Positions 44,345-55,510 of a DNA stretch of 64,000 nt are shown here, one piece after another. The stretch comes from Meconema thalassinum (lineage: Eukaryota; Arthropoda; Insecta; Orthoptera; Tettigoniidae), in the NCBI GenBank assembly GCA_946902985.2, contig OX336398.1:232706556-232770555 (forward strand), given 5' to 3'. The notes under the pieces were generated by a model, which saw only the letters and a list, made by a program, of their open reading frames with translations, made no database searches and was not told the origin of the DNA. Position 1 is the first letter of the stretch. Each line of letters starts with the position of its first letter. Made by a program: the position numbers and the translations under genes.

Positions 44345-45877
44345 CTAGGTACTTAAATTTTTTTCCTGACGGGTCTTTCCATGTTCAACATTTAATTCTT
44401 TGACTGCAGGGCTAATATTAGTTATAAACTCAGTCTTCTCAAAAGAAATTTGTAAGCCTGCCTTTGCCGCTTGCATTCTGAGTTGGTTGACTTGTTTTGC
44501 GGCTGTGTCTAGGGAATCAGAAAAGATTGCTTGATCATCTGCAAAAGCAAGGCAGTTAGTTGTCAGGTCCAAGTTCCTGCAGCCCATTCTGACACCATTT
44601 TCTAACACTTCTTTCCCCATCTTCTTGCGCCATTCTTGAATTACTTTCTCCAGTACACAGTTGAAAAGTAAAGGTGACAGTCCGTCCCCCTGACTCACAC
44701 CCGTCCTGATATTGAAAGCGTCCGAAATTTCTCCTCTAAATTTCACTCTGGGGTTTCTGTTAGCCAAGGTCTGCTGGATAATTGATCGTGTTTTGTCGCT
44801 CAAACCCATTTCTTTTAAGATTTGGAAGAGTGTAGTTCGATCAATAGAGTCATAGGCTTTCTTGAAGTTGACGAAGACCACTACGAACATCCTGTTTCTG
44901 AGCTTCAAATATGAAAGAACAAATTTAAGACTCATGATCAGCTCTGCACATGCACGACCTTTCCTGAACCCCCCTTGATATTCTCCCAGCTGAAAGTCAA
45001 GTTGTTCTTCTGCCCGGGTCTGAAGGGCTTTGGAGAGAATTTTGTACGTTGTTATGAAGAGTGAAATGCCACGATAGTTGTTAACGTCTGTTTTGTCACC
45101 TTTCTTATGAAGAGGGTGAATCAAAACCTATGTCCAGCCACTAGGTAGTTCCTCGGTTCCCCATATCTCCTGGATAATTTCAGTGAGTTTACTAATTGCC
45201 TTATCACTTGCGTACTTCCAGAGTTCAGCTATTATGCTATCCTCACCTGGTGCTTTGTTGTTCTTTAATGCATGAATTATCTGCTTGATTTCCTCTTTTG
45301 TTGGTGGAGAAGAGCCTGGGTTAGGGTGGGTAGTTTCATCAAAGTTGAATTGGGATTGTGGAGCTTCACAGTTAAGAAGAGATTCAAAGTAATTTGCAAG
45401 GATCTGGCAATTGTCCTTGTCATTGAAGGCTAGTTTTTCTGTATGATCTCTAAAGTGTAGGCTTGGAGGTGTAAATTTACTCAGATTACGCTTAAAAGTT
45501 CTATAAAAATCCCGAGTATTATTTTTGATGAAGTCCTGCTCAATCTGTATGAGCTGGTTTTTGTCAAAAATCCTCTTTACATCACGGATGACTTTTGCTG
45601 CATGTTTTCTCTCTGCCAAGAAGTCATTGTAGCTATTTTGATCCCTCTGTGAGTTCCACCGTTGCCATGAAAATCTTCTTTGTTTTATAACTTCATCGCA
45701 ATCCTGATTCCACCAAGGATGTTTTCTTGCTTTTACTAATGGAACTGTTTCTGTTGCAGTTTCAACCAAGGCTTCTCTTAGTTGCTCGCAGTTCTCTGGA
45801 TTCAGGGATTCAAACTTCTGTGTGAATTCTTGAGTTATTTTAAGCTTTTCAATGTCAAATTTTCCAGTCCTTGACAC
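44345..45877 (-). pseudogene. LINE reverse transcriptase, catalytic Asp replaced
   Basis: The frame holds NNKAPGEDSI, then an in-frame TAG at 45128-45130, then IHPLHKKGDKTDVNNYRGIS, GGFRKGRACAELI, VNFKKAYDSIDR (motif A), GVSQGDGLSPLLFN (motif B) and AFADDQAIF (motif C, FADD). In motif A the usual catalytic aspartate before FKKAYD is Asn (AAC). The stop and this substitution both mark the copy as dead. Confidence 0.78.
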
Positions 45878-45928
45878 TAGAACCCTCCTGGTGTTTCTCG
45901 GGATAAACCTAAATTTAATTTTTCAGAG

Positions 45929-46760
45929 TTAGTGATCTGAGTCGTGGTTTGCACTTCTCAGGACTTGTACATTCTGAATTTCTCGTGTTGCTTTCCGCGC
46001 AATTGCGACGTGATCAATTTGAAACTCTCCAAGATTAGGGTTTGGGGATGCCCAAGTCTTTTGCTTCCTTGACAGATGTTTAAAAGCTGTTGATTTTAGG
46101 ACAAGGTTAAATGCCTCACACTGCTCTATTAGTCTTCCTCCATTCCGATTTGTTCTTCGGTGAGCTGGGTAATTACCAACAATTCTTTGGAATTTCCTTT
46201 CTTTGCCAAGTTGAGCATTGAAGTCCCCAAGCAGGATGATCGTGTGTTTTTCGGGAATTTTTGAAAGGATATTTTCAAGGTTTTCCCAGAATATATCAGT
46301 TCCTTTCGGATCGCTTTTGTTTGCCTGATTTATTGGCGCATGCACGTTTACGATCGTGTAGACTTGGTTTGTGCATCGGAAGCTAAGCATTGATACTCTG
46401 CTGTTGGAAGAGCTGAAGTCTATAATGGATTCCAGTATCTTCCTGCTGACAATAAAACCCGTCCCAAGTTGTGGAACAGGATTCTATCACGCGTTTGCCA
46501 GTTTTCCCCTTGAAAATCCTGTAACCTTGGGATTCAAACGCTTGTTCGTCAGTAAACTTTGTTTCCTGAATTGCCGCTATTTTGATTTCATGATGTGACA
46601 TTGTGTCTGTCAGTTGTTTTAGCTTACCAACCTTCAGTAGGGAGTTAACGTTGAAGGTTGCAAAGACGTTCCTTTGTTTGTGTGTGATCTTGATTGTGGG
46701 GGTCTCCGATACCTCCAAGCATGTTGGTGCAGGCTCCCCAGAATCCGAAGGCCTGCGCAC
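45929..46760 (-). pseudogene. LINE APE-type endonuclease domain
   Basis: First part: FATFNVNSL and IKIAAIQETKF (Mg-binding Asn and Glu of the exonuclease-endonuclease-phosphatase fold). Second part, after a frameshift near 46490: NVHAPIN, ILLGDFNAQLG and, at the end, SANHDSDH (catalytic G-D-F-N and S-D-H). All main motifs are present, so the domain was functional before the frameshift. It nicks target DNA in the live element. Confidence 0.75.
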
Positions 46761-46929
46761 CTCCCTCTACCTGGGGTAGTAGCTAAAATCTCAAGCATCC
46801 TTGCATCTCCCTATAAAGTGCCCGCTGATGAGCCAGCTTGGTGTGCTTGTTTAAATACTACTGCAACTAAAGAAGTGCATATATTGTAAATATATGATCC
46901 ATACTTGTATGCATACATTTAATAGCCTA

Positions 46930-46976
46930 TGTGTAAAGGATCCAATGATGAGATTGCGATCGTCAAGCGATCATTT
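46930..46976 (-). repeat. Hammerhead-type stem-loop relic
   Basis: GATCG, loop CTTGA, CGATC is the same stem-loop as in core a, but the bases after it read GCAAT instead of GAAAC, and Q2 begins where the other side should continue. Confidence 0.4.
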
Positions 46977-46977
46977 T

Positions 46978-48736
46978 TAGCCTACTTTTCGCATTTTGTA
47001 AAAATGAGGAAAAAGTAGACTTATGAGATAGATCCTGGATAATGTGTGTCTGTCTGCCCGTCTGTCCTTCCTTCTGTCTGTCTGGCTGTGAGTGTGTCCC
47101 ACCCTATCAACTCCTAAACGTCTGTAGCAATCGAACCCAAATTTGGTATGAGTGGAAATCTCTCTCTGAATATATCAATGCCGTATTTGAAAATGATGTC
47201 AGTGCTACCAACTGCAGAAAAACCGTACTTGAAATTTCAGCTCTATGTTGTATATCTTGGAAGGTATGCATGGGAGCTATACCAAAATTGGCGAACATAT
47301 AGATAATAATAATTCAGTTTAATTTCCTGGAGGCCATACATGACAGTGTTGCCAAAATAATTATAAGCCTGCTGATATGTCCAATTTTTAAATGCATATA
47401 ACTTCTACACTATCAATTGGATTTCAACCAAATGTTGTATGTACTATGTGCAGATAGACAGATATGACTGAGCGTAATCTTAAGAACCACCAGGGCTGCG
47501 AACAGTTAATAAATGCACTCTCTATTGTTTTTATCCAAATACCAATATATCAGAATGTATGCAAGCCGACAGCTTTAAACTATGCACACGTATAGTACCT
47601 CACATTCTAGATTAATTTGCAGTAACTAATGGACCTCAGTACTACCAACATGATTCTAAGCCTACTGATAGGACCAATTGTAAATACATGTAACTTCTAT
47701 ACTATCAATTGGATTTCAACAAAATTTCGTATGCGCTATGTGTACTATAAGAGATATGACTATGCGTATTCTTAAGAGCAACCAGGGCTGCCAACTGTTA
47801 AATGCTGTGTCTATTTTTATCTTAATATTAATATATCAGAAAGTATTCAAGCCATCAGCTCAAAACTTTGCACACGTATACTACCTTACATTCTAGATTA
47901 ATTTGGAGTATCTAATATACGTTAGTGCTTCCAACATGATTCTAAGCCTGCTGATTGGTCCAATTTTAAAATACATGTAACTTCTATACAATTAAATGGA
48001 TTTCATCCACAATTGGCACAACAATAGGTCACAATAGTTCAGATTATTTCTGACCAACACATGCGTGACATTGTTGCCAACTTGATTTTACACTCGCTGA
48101 TAGGTCCAATGTTTAACTACATGCAACGTCCATGCTATCCATTGGACTTCAGCCAAATTTTGTATTCTGTACCTTAAGAGATGGAACTACGAATATATTC
48201 AGTCACCAGGGCTGCCAATTGTAGTGGTCTATTAGGCTACATTACGCCAGTTATATTTCGAAATAATTAGAAATTTCGATATTACCAACTACAGCCGGCC
48301 CCGTGGTGTTCGGGTAGCGCGCCTGCCTCTCACCCAGAGGCCCCGGGTTCGATCCTCGGCTCCATCAGGGATTTTAAAACTGACGTGAGGGTTGGAACGG
48401 GGTGCACTCAGCCTCGTGAGGACAATTGAGTAGCTGTCTGACAGTGTGACAGCGCCCCGATCACGAAAACCAAGATTAACGGCCGAGGGGACCCGACGTG
48501 CTGATCACGTGTCACGCCAATATCTGCAGGCCGAATGGCTGGGCAGTGGTCGCTTGGTCGGCCTTAGCCCGTCATGGGCTGTATAGTGCCAGGGATTGAC
48601 ATTTTTTTGTTTGTTTGTTGATATTACCAGCTCAATTTCGTCATTATTCTTATTAGGTCCATATAGATTATTCATTGGAATGAATCTTACATTTCGAGAA
48701 AAGTAGGCTCTTTAGTTCGTCACGGAACTTCTTGTT
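46978..48736 (+). mobile_element. Double-hairpin element, copy Q2
   Basis: Starts TAGCCTACTTTTCGCATTTT with a fold-back partner GAAAAAGTAGACTTATGAG, then a (TCTG)n tract. It has three blocks of about 290 bases marked by AAGCCTRCTGAT (near 47363, 47657, 47943) where Q1 has two, and ends GTTCGTCACGGAACTTCTTG. Interrupted by a SINE at 48291-48619. Confidence 0.75.
48291..48619 (+). mobile_element. SINE P nested in Q2
   Basis: Head: CCGGCCCCGTGGTGTTCGGG and CCCCGGGTTCGATCCTCGG (B box). Body with CTCAGCCTCGTGAGGAC, ending TGCCAGGGATTGAC and a T/TTTG tail. Duplication GATATTACCAACT (48278-48290) and GATATTACCAGCT (48620-48632). Q1 has the unoccupied site at about 41228-41240. Confidence 0.88.
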
Positions 48737-48779
48737 TTTTTAGGATTAGGGAACCATTCATTACAATTCGGTGACAACA

Positions 48780-49490
48780 TTGTCACATGGTGCAATCAAC
48801 ACAATTTCCACATAAACATATGAAATACGAAAATGCTGATATTCAGAAAAGGAGGCAAAGCACCTACGAATGATCAGATCAACACTAGAGGGCAAAACCT
48901 CAAAATTTCATCCGAATACAACATTGGAACCCACAGCTAAAACATCCGACTACTCTGCCTAGATATGACCATGAAATTATTCAAAACAAGAATCATGCAA
49001 ATCCTTACTTACAGGATAGAAATTATATGGAACAATCTCACCGACAAAACCCTAGAGACACTAGAAAAGTTGCAGTCAACATACATGAAAAAAGCATTGG
49101 GACTGTCCAAAACAGCAAAATCAAGACTGGTATATCTTCTAGCAAGAGAGACGTTTCTAATTGAAGACATCAGGCTGCAATTTATGTTACAGCACACCAG
49201 GGTTTTGAATACCAGCTACGAATCATGGAAGACAAAAGAGCATCTGTCTGTCCTGAGTTCTAGGGCACGGAAACCATGACGAATTAGGCATGGACAGCCC
49301 CATGTCGAAACTAGACTGTCTAAACACGGCTTCTATCATCTAATACGCCAAAACAAGAATTACCATGACCCAATGCCAGCGTGTGTATGAGAATTATGCA
49401 ACCAAAACTGTGAAAGATACCACATAGAATTGTGTACAAAAAGACTAAGATCAATAAGTGAATACCCAAATATGTGAAAATGTTATACAG
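48780..49490 (+). pseudogene. LINE 'Y' fragment, longest copy
   Basis: In pieces: VTWCNQHNFHINI, a stop, KMLIFRKGGKAP; then a 104-codon open stretch (48965-49279) with MQILTYRIEIIWNNLTDKTL, RLVYLLARETFLIEDIRLQF; then FYHLIRQNKNYHDPMPACV and CERYHIELC. This spans the end of the RT, the linker and the Cys/His tail. The RT active site lies upstream of the truncation. Confidence 0.72.
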
Positions 49491-49560
49491 TATGTACTGT
49501 AAACGTACATGGCTATCTAGCTGCAATTATTAAGTTACAGTATTATTATGCAAAAAACAT

Positions 49561-50074
49561 GGTTGGTTGGTTCCTTAGTTTACAGGCTGTGACTGCACGG
49601 TCATGTAGCCCCGTGTACTTGGGGTGTGTGTAGAATCTGTCTGAAAACCGGTGTTAATTGTGATGGTTGTATTAGTGTGTGTTATCTGTTTTTAATTCAA
49701 GTAAGGACTGCAGACGATAATTTCAAATAGTACCTACATTCGCTATCAAATGCTACCGTCCACGACTCCTAGCTGTGAACTTCGTTACTACTAGATGCCA
49801 TCGCAACCGGCAACTGGTGACGAAGGTTGGAACGTAAGAGCATTAATCAAAGCTAACCTACAAATTTTAGCTTTACGCAATATAGTTAGTTGAAGGTTCT
49901 TTTTCATGCCATAAATCTATGACATGGGACCGCTGGATTTACTTCCCCTCCAAAGGAAAGGATATTGAGGGATTTTTAACACTCTTAAAAAGTCCGATGA
50001 TTTCGACCAGGTTTGAACCCGCCACCTTGGACATAGAAGCTCAGCATGCTACCAACTACGCCACCGAAGCCGCC
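49561..50074 (-). mobile_element. Full-length SINE C, 514 bp
   Basis: Head at the right end (minus strand: GGTGGCGTAGTTGGTAGC and GGCGGGTTCAAACCTGG). Tail at the left (CCAACCAACC). Flanks TGCAAAAAACAT (49549-49560) and TGCAAGAAACAT (50075-50086) form a 12-bp duplication with one mismatch. Confidence 0.85.
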
Positions 50075-50217
50075 TGCAAGAAACATACTAAATATACAAA
50101 CTTTTGAACTTTGCTCACGCAGTAACGACAGAATATTAGACTCCAGGGGAAAACGACGAGGGTCCAGTGTGTGACGTCACAATTATAATTGATGTGGAAC
50201 AGTATTTACAGAAAAAG

Positions 50218-50218
50218 C

Positions 50219-50255
<37 letters not shown>

Positions 50256-50282
50256 GTAATAATAATAATAATAATAAAAATA
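50218..50282 (+). repeat. AAT microsatellite
   Basis: (AAT)n tract into which the following SINE B appears to be inserted. Confidence 0.85.
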
Positions 50283-50760
50283 GGTCGCCTCCGTAGCGTA
50301 GCGGTCAGCATGGTTAGCTGCCGCCCCGGAGGTCCTGGGATCGATTCCCGGCTCTGAGGACTGGAACGGGGTCTACTCAGATTTGGGTGGTCCGAATGAG
50401 TAGAGGGGGTTCGATTCCCACCTCAGCCATCCTCGAAGTGGTTTTCCGTGGTTTCCCACTTCGTCTTCGGGCAAATGCCGGGATGGTACCTTCTGTGAGG
50501 CCACGGCCGCCTCCTTCCCTCTTCCTAGCCTATGCATCCCAGTATTCCATCCCTTCCCATCCCTCATGAGGTCCCTGTTTGCTTTGCGGGTGAGGCCGCC
50601 TGGGCGAGGTGCTGATCACACCTCCCCAGTTGTATCCATCCCGACCAGATGTTCCAAGCTCCAGGACACTGCTCATAGAGGCGGTAGTGGTGAGTTCCCT
50701 CGCTGAGTCCGTGGGAACCACCAACCTAGAGGGGAAATTGACTCAATAAATAAAAAAATA
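50283..50760 (+). mobile_element. SINE B, full length
   Basis: Head GTCGCCTCCGTAGCGTAGCG (A-box region) and GATCGATTCCCGGCTC (B box), core GGTTTTCCGTGGTTTCCC and GGCAAATGCCGGGATGG, C-rich segment, then an AATAAATAAATA tail. Closely matches 54017-54510, so the family was active fairly recently. ORFs of 60-64 codons on both strands are by-products. Confidence 0.85.
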
Positions 50761-50764
50761 AGAA

Positions 50765-51423
50765 ATAAATAAATAAATGAATAAATAATAATAATGATGT
50801 TCTTGTTTGCTCTCAACACGGTTCTTCTATTTTACAAATTCCAGAGTTCTGCAATTATTCTTTTGGATGTGATCTTCGAGATTTAAATTGCTCTCTTGAA
50901 CATTGTAATTAATGTGACCCCCTGATTTATTTTCCAGTGTACGCTTCAAATGTAAAATAATATTGTTCCGAGCATAAATGAGTTACGTTGAGAGTTTGGA
51001 CATGATAGCTGCAACAAGAAGTTTTCAAGTTACAATTTTCTACTGTCTTGTTAAGCTGACAGACTTCATCTCTTCTTGTTCTTGATATTGAACTGTAGAA
51101 AGTTTCTCTGAAGCGAAGCCTTTTGTAATTCGGACACATTTCAAGGGTATCATTGCTCGACAAGTGAAAGAAAAGTAAATTGAAGTTGCCACTATTCTTG
51201 AGGAACAGTTTAATTTAACACTATGTCTAACGTCAGAAGCCGTTTAGCTCCACTGTTAGAAGAAGAAATTTCTCTAGACTTTCTTTTCTTACAATATGTG
51301 CCTCGCTTTTCAATTATTTTAGAGTGAGGATCGCTTAGGTTAGGTACCTTACAACTTTAACAAATTCTATGATTTAAATCACTCATAATGATTCCGTATT
51401 GATGTGTTTATACAGTTCTAAAA
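50765..51423. other. Unassigned, no gene seen
   Basis: Nothing recognised. Confidence 0.3.
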
Positions 51424-51424
51424 T

Positions 51425-51914
51425 AGTACATTATGCAACGAGCCTATAATGGGAATAATTAAGACACGAGTATGTTTATAAAACGAGCGTATGCGAGTTT
51501 TATAATTTCCATACGAGTGCCTTAATTACCTTTATAGGCGAGTTGCATACGACTGTTTATGTTCGACGATAATTATTATAACTATTTTATGTTCAAACAT
51601 AAATATTCATAAATATCTGTCGAGATTTCGCCAGTTTTATGTACTGAACAGTGTGCATGGGACGCAGGGAATGGCTTGTATTTGACCATGGCCACCTCGA
51701 TTACTCTACTATGACACTAGGCCAGGCAGTGAAATTTACATTAGAAGGCCGTGGAACTCAGCGCAGGTGCGATGGTATCCTTATCTAATTGGTCAAACAA
51801 CTGTTTCTTGAGCTCTGATTGGTGGAAGAAACTGTTCCATAATGAAAAATAGTGTTATAATGAGCCTCATTATGATAAAGTTTTCTGACACATAATAGTC
51901 AGCGTCGAACATAA
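51425..51914. mobile_element. Crypton-like element F4 (internally deleted)
   Basis: Both ends are present (start hairpin about 51428-51549; end GTCAGCGTCGAACATAA). The middle lacks the recombinase region. It supplies the empty site for the SINE in F5 and for R1 in F1, and ends exactly where F5 begins. Confidence 0.68.
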
Positions 51915-52696
51915 TAGTACATTATGCAACGAGCCTATAATGGTAATAATTAAGACACGAGTATGTTTATGAAACGAGCGAAGCGAGTTTTATAATTTTC
52001 ATACGGGTGTCTTAATTGCAATTATAAGCCAGTTACAAACGAATGTTTATGTTCGACGATAATTATAACTATTTTATGTTCGAACATAAATATTCATAAA
52101 TATCTGTCGAGATTTCGTCAGTTTTATGTACTGAACTGGACGCAGAGAATACCATGGCCTCCTGGAATGCCCCACTATGACACTTTTTCTTTTTAGTGTA
52201 TGGCTGTTAGTGCCGGGAGTGTCCGAGGACATGTTCGGCTCGCCAGAGTTTTGTAGCTGCTTCTATACGGACACCCATTGGGTGAGCTACAAGAACCGCG
52301 CGTGTGGAGTGTTGTATGGGGAGGAAAGTGTTAATGTAAGAACGAGGTATTGGTAGGTAGCGGCTGTGGCCTATAGTTAGGGACCAACCCCGGCATTTAC
52401 CTGGAAGGAAGATGGGAAACTACAGAAAACCATATTCAAGGTTGCCGGCGGGGGGATTCGAACCTCCTCGCCTCCCGGATGTGAGCGACTGCCTGCAGCC
52501 ACACCGTAACTTACCTGGTTGTATGACACGCAGTGAAATTTAAAGTAGAAGGCCGTGGAAATCAGCGCAGGTTCGATGCTATCTCTACCTAATTGGTCAC
52601 ACAACTGTTTCATAATGAAAATAGTGTTATAATGACCCTCATTATGATACAGTTTTCTTACATATAATATTTACATTTCGACATCGTCGAACATAA
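51915..52696. mobile_element. Crypton-like element F5
   Basis: Starts TAGTACATTATGCAACGAGC directly after the F4 end; ends ATCGTCGAACATAA. Also lacks the recombinase region, with the same internal deletion as F4 (shared CAGTTTTATGTACTGAAC). A SINE lies at 52184-52521. Confidence 0.68.
52184..52521 (-). mobile_element. SINE E in F5 with 8-bp duplication
   Basis: On the minus strand: head with GAGGTTCGAATCCCCC (B box), a SINE B-like core (CCAGGTAAATGCCGGGG), then TTGTAGCTCACCCAATGGG and CTCGGACACTCCCGGCAC, ending in AAAAAGAAAAA. TATGACAC flanks it at 52176-52183 and 52522-52529. F4 reads CTATGACACTAGG with a single TATGACAC. Confidence 0.82.
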
Positions 52697-53732
52697 AAGT
52701 TTATATTTCCACCTGAATCAATAGACTATTTTAATGAAAATAATATTAACAACATTATTAATTATTATTAATTATTGTAGTTAATCTCCAGCTATTTAGC
52801 TATTTACCTATTGCTTCAAACAAGTCTATGAATGCACCGACAACTGGTTACTTTATGCATCTTCAACAACTTTTGCAAAACATATTAACACTTATAGCAT
52901 ACTATCTTCGCATATGTCACACCGTCAACAACCACATTAATTAGATCTGTACCTGAATTAATCCAACAACCTTTATACAGTGTGGTCCACCAGCCCCTTA
53001 TTTTTTTGGAAGAAGGCAACCCAACTAACGCGTATATTACAGTCATCCTAAAAACATTAGTACCTGCTCCTTTACGTCCATTGCACAACTTTACCGTTGA
53101 GTACATCCTCGCGAATGTAGTAGAAATCAATAGTGGCAGTGTTCTTTCAATGACCTCAAATTGAAACGATCTGAGCTCCGAATAACACCTTCTTACGTTT
53201 GGACAGGAATCGTCTACGAATAGATTCAATACGTGTCAGCAATACACCATGGTTATCGGTAGCTATGGTGTTAAACTGAAGAATTGCTAGAGTAGCGTCA
53301 ACGAAGTCGCATTGTAGTAGGTTCAAACCTTGAACAAGTACATTTATTATTTTTTGCTTAATGTATTTTATTGTGGATGTATTATGGACGTATACCTATC
53401 TGTACCAACGAGTGATTTTTTATTTGGTCCTCAAAAGGACCGTACCCAATGGTACGCAGCCAGATTGGACGACGACATAATGATCTGTAGAACGAAAGCA
53501 AGGTATCCTGTATATTCAAGGTAGCAAGTGTTCGAAATTTTAACCACCTTTGTTTAAAGGAAAACTCCGACTCACTCACGAATAAATACATCAGACCGAA
53601 ACTATAATTTCTTTCAACGGCGTCTGTGCGAAAAGCACTTGCTATACACTTACAGTAATAGTGAGGTTTTAAGGGGTGGAACTACTAGGTCATCTGCCCC
53701 AAACATACAGTAAATACAGATAATTATAACAT
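52697..53732. other. Unassigned, no gene seen
   Basis: Overlapping ORFs of 60-114 codons at 52885-53229 show no motif I recognise. Confidence 0.3.
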
Positions 53733-53950
53733 TATTGGTTTTACGTCCCTTTTAACTGCTCTGGCTTTTAGATACGCCGGGGTACCGGAATTTTGCTCCG
53801 AAGGGTATCTTCAACGTGGCAGTAAATCTACTGACACGACTCCGTCGCATTTGCGCACCCTCAAATGCTAGCTGACTGTGCCAGGATACGAACCTGCAAC
53901 CTTGGGCACAGCAAGCGAGAACGTTACCGCTGAGCCTCGCGCGCAAGGCA
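53733..53950 (-). mobile_element. SINE A copy
   Basis: Reverse-oriented match to 33290-33529: GGTTTTACGTCCCTTTTAAC, ACGCCGGGGTACCGG, then the tRNA-like head (minus strand AGCGGTAACGTTCTCGCTTG). No clear target duplication. Confidence 0.8.
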
Positions 53951-54016
53951 GTAATTACAGAACGTGTCATATTATTATAAATATTGAACTATTAAAATTC
54001 TAATTATCACGAATAG

Positions 54017-54510
54017 AGTCGCCTCCGTTGCGTAGTAGTCAGCGTGATAAGCTGCCACTCCGGACGCCCTGGGTTCGATTCCCGGCTCTGCCACGAAATT
54101 TTAAAAGTGGTATGAGGACTGGGACGGGGTCTAATCAGTCTCGGGTGGTCCAACTGAGTATAGGGGGTTCGATTCCCACCTTAGCCATCATCAAAGTGGT
54201 TTTCCGTGGTTTCCCACATCGCCTTCAGGCAAATGCCGGGATGTTACCTACCGTACGGCCACGGACGCCTCCTTCCCTCTTCCTTGCCTATCCCTCCCGA
54301 TCTTCCCCTCCCTTCCCATCCCTCAAGAGGACCCTGTTTGCTTTGCAGGTTAGGCCGCCTGGGCGAGGTGCTGATCCCATCTCCCCAGTTGTATCCCCCG
54401 ACGAGATGTTTCAAGCTCCAGGACACTTCCCGTAGAGGCGGTAATGATGGGATCCCTCGCTGAGTACGTGGGAAAACCTAACCTGGAGGGCAAAATCGAC
54501 TAAAAAATAA
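54017..54510 (+). mobile_element. SINE B with 16-bp duplication
   Basis: Same structure as 50283-50760. Flanks TAATTATCACGAATAG (54001-54016) and TAATTATAACGAATAG (54511-54526) match at 15 of 16 bases. Confidence 0.9.
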
Positions 54511-54526
54511 TAATTATAACGAATAG

Positions 54527-54879
54527 TATCCATCCATGGTTTTGAAGAGTATTTAGGGGAAATAACCATTTAAATGAGACAAGAAAATAACTCTCCCTAT
54601 CGTCTTCGTACTTAATGTGAACAAAACCAAGTTGAAATCTTGCTGTAAGGGGTAGGGAGGGTATAATAAAATAGTTTTAAAAAATTAAAAAATTCTGGAG
54701 AGTCTTGAACCCAGGATCTTCGAAAGAGCGAGCGGGCCCAGTAACACTTGCACACATTTCCAACACACTCTGGAGGTTTTTGTTGCGCTTCTTATTAACG
54801 AATATGGTAAAATATTCAATTATTACTGTTAGATCTTAAATACCGACAGTAGTGGCTACGCTGGCTAAAGTGCAGCATT
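54527..54879. other. Unassigned; possible tRNA-like scrap
   Basis: TCTTGAACCCAGGATCTTCG near 54704 resembles a reversed B-box region; no element can be defined. Confidence 0.3.
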
Positions 54880-55220
54880 AGTTCATGGGTCCAAGCTCTC
54901 TGCTTACTCGGTAGACGCGTGGGGTCAAGCCCCACCGTCGGCCGTCCTTGAAATGGTTTTCCGTGGTTTCCCATTTTCAACACCAGGCAAATGCTGGGAC
55001 GGTACCTTCTGACAGGCCAGGGCCGCTTCCTTCCACATCATTGCCCAGTTTCATTCACCATCATTCATTTCATCTCTCATTCACTCCTCTCATGAGGTTG
55101 GCGTCAGGAAGGGCATCCGGCCGTAAAAACCATCGCAACAAAGACTTCCATCTCATCTCATCCCCGACCCCGTTGGAAAACGGGAATAATAAGGGGTGGA
55201 CATACATACATACAGTTAGA
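54880..55220 (+). mobile_element. SINE B-prime copy
   Basis: Weak head (GTGGGGTCAAGCCCCACC), SINE B core (GGTTTTCCGTGGTTTCCC, CAAATGCTGGGACGG), then a different 3' part (CTCATGAGGTTGGCGTCAGG, GGGCATCCGGCCGTAAAAAC) and a CATA tail. It shares the core with SINE B but not the 3' end. Confidence 0.75.
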
Positions 55221-55399
55221 TCTTAAATATTGATTGGAATGCATTCATTCAGTACCTGGCATGTTTTCTAATGTACTTAAAGCGAGTTTCGCGACCGATT
55301 TGCGTTAATAAGGAGAATGAACTGCAAATAATGCCCTCAAACGGCAGCCCTTCGGTTTTATTTCATACAACTTAGCGTACAAAATGCTAGCGTGTGATA

Positions 55400-55510
55400 C
55401 ACTTCGGTCATACAAGCAGGTGTACTGACGAAGAGAACAGAATCAAACAGGATTTTGTACCAGCGATCACAGCAGCTTCCTTGCCAGCGAGTGTCGTGTG
55501 ATACGGGCCT
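55400..55510 (+). repeat. Dispersed repeat G, copy 2
   Basis: Matches 19040-19145 (CATACAAGCAGGTGTACTGAC, GATTTTGTACCAGC, GTGTGATACGGGCC). Confidence 0.6.

Larger units (their letters stand above)
43764..46760 (-). mobile_element. Decayed RTE-like LINE, about 3 kb
   Basis: One element reading right to left with endonuclease, linker, reverse transcriptase and C-terminal domain in normal order, about the length of an RTE-type single ORF. The frame is broken near 46490 (frameshift), at 45929 (stop after SDH), at 45128-45130 (in-frame TAG), near 44345 (frameshift) and near 44180 (TAA where neighbours suggest Tyr). The clade is judged from the NYRGISL and GEYQGGFRKGR motifs and the F-x-G-H C-terminus. 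Confidence 0.75.

Noticed and set aside
46371..46889. Plus-strand ORFs of 71-75 codons over the LINE
   Set aside because: Shadow frames of the minus-strand endonuclease.
46930..46976. A seventh full hammerhead core
   Set aside because: GAAAC is replaced and the CTGANGA side is missing; only the stem-loop survives.
50373..50724. ORFs of 60-64 codons on both strands
   Set aside because: They lie within SINE B, which is non-coding.
52885..53229. 114-codon minus-strand ORF
   Set aside because: No recognisable motif, overlapped by a plus-strand ORF, within the range expected by chance.
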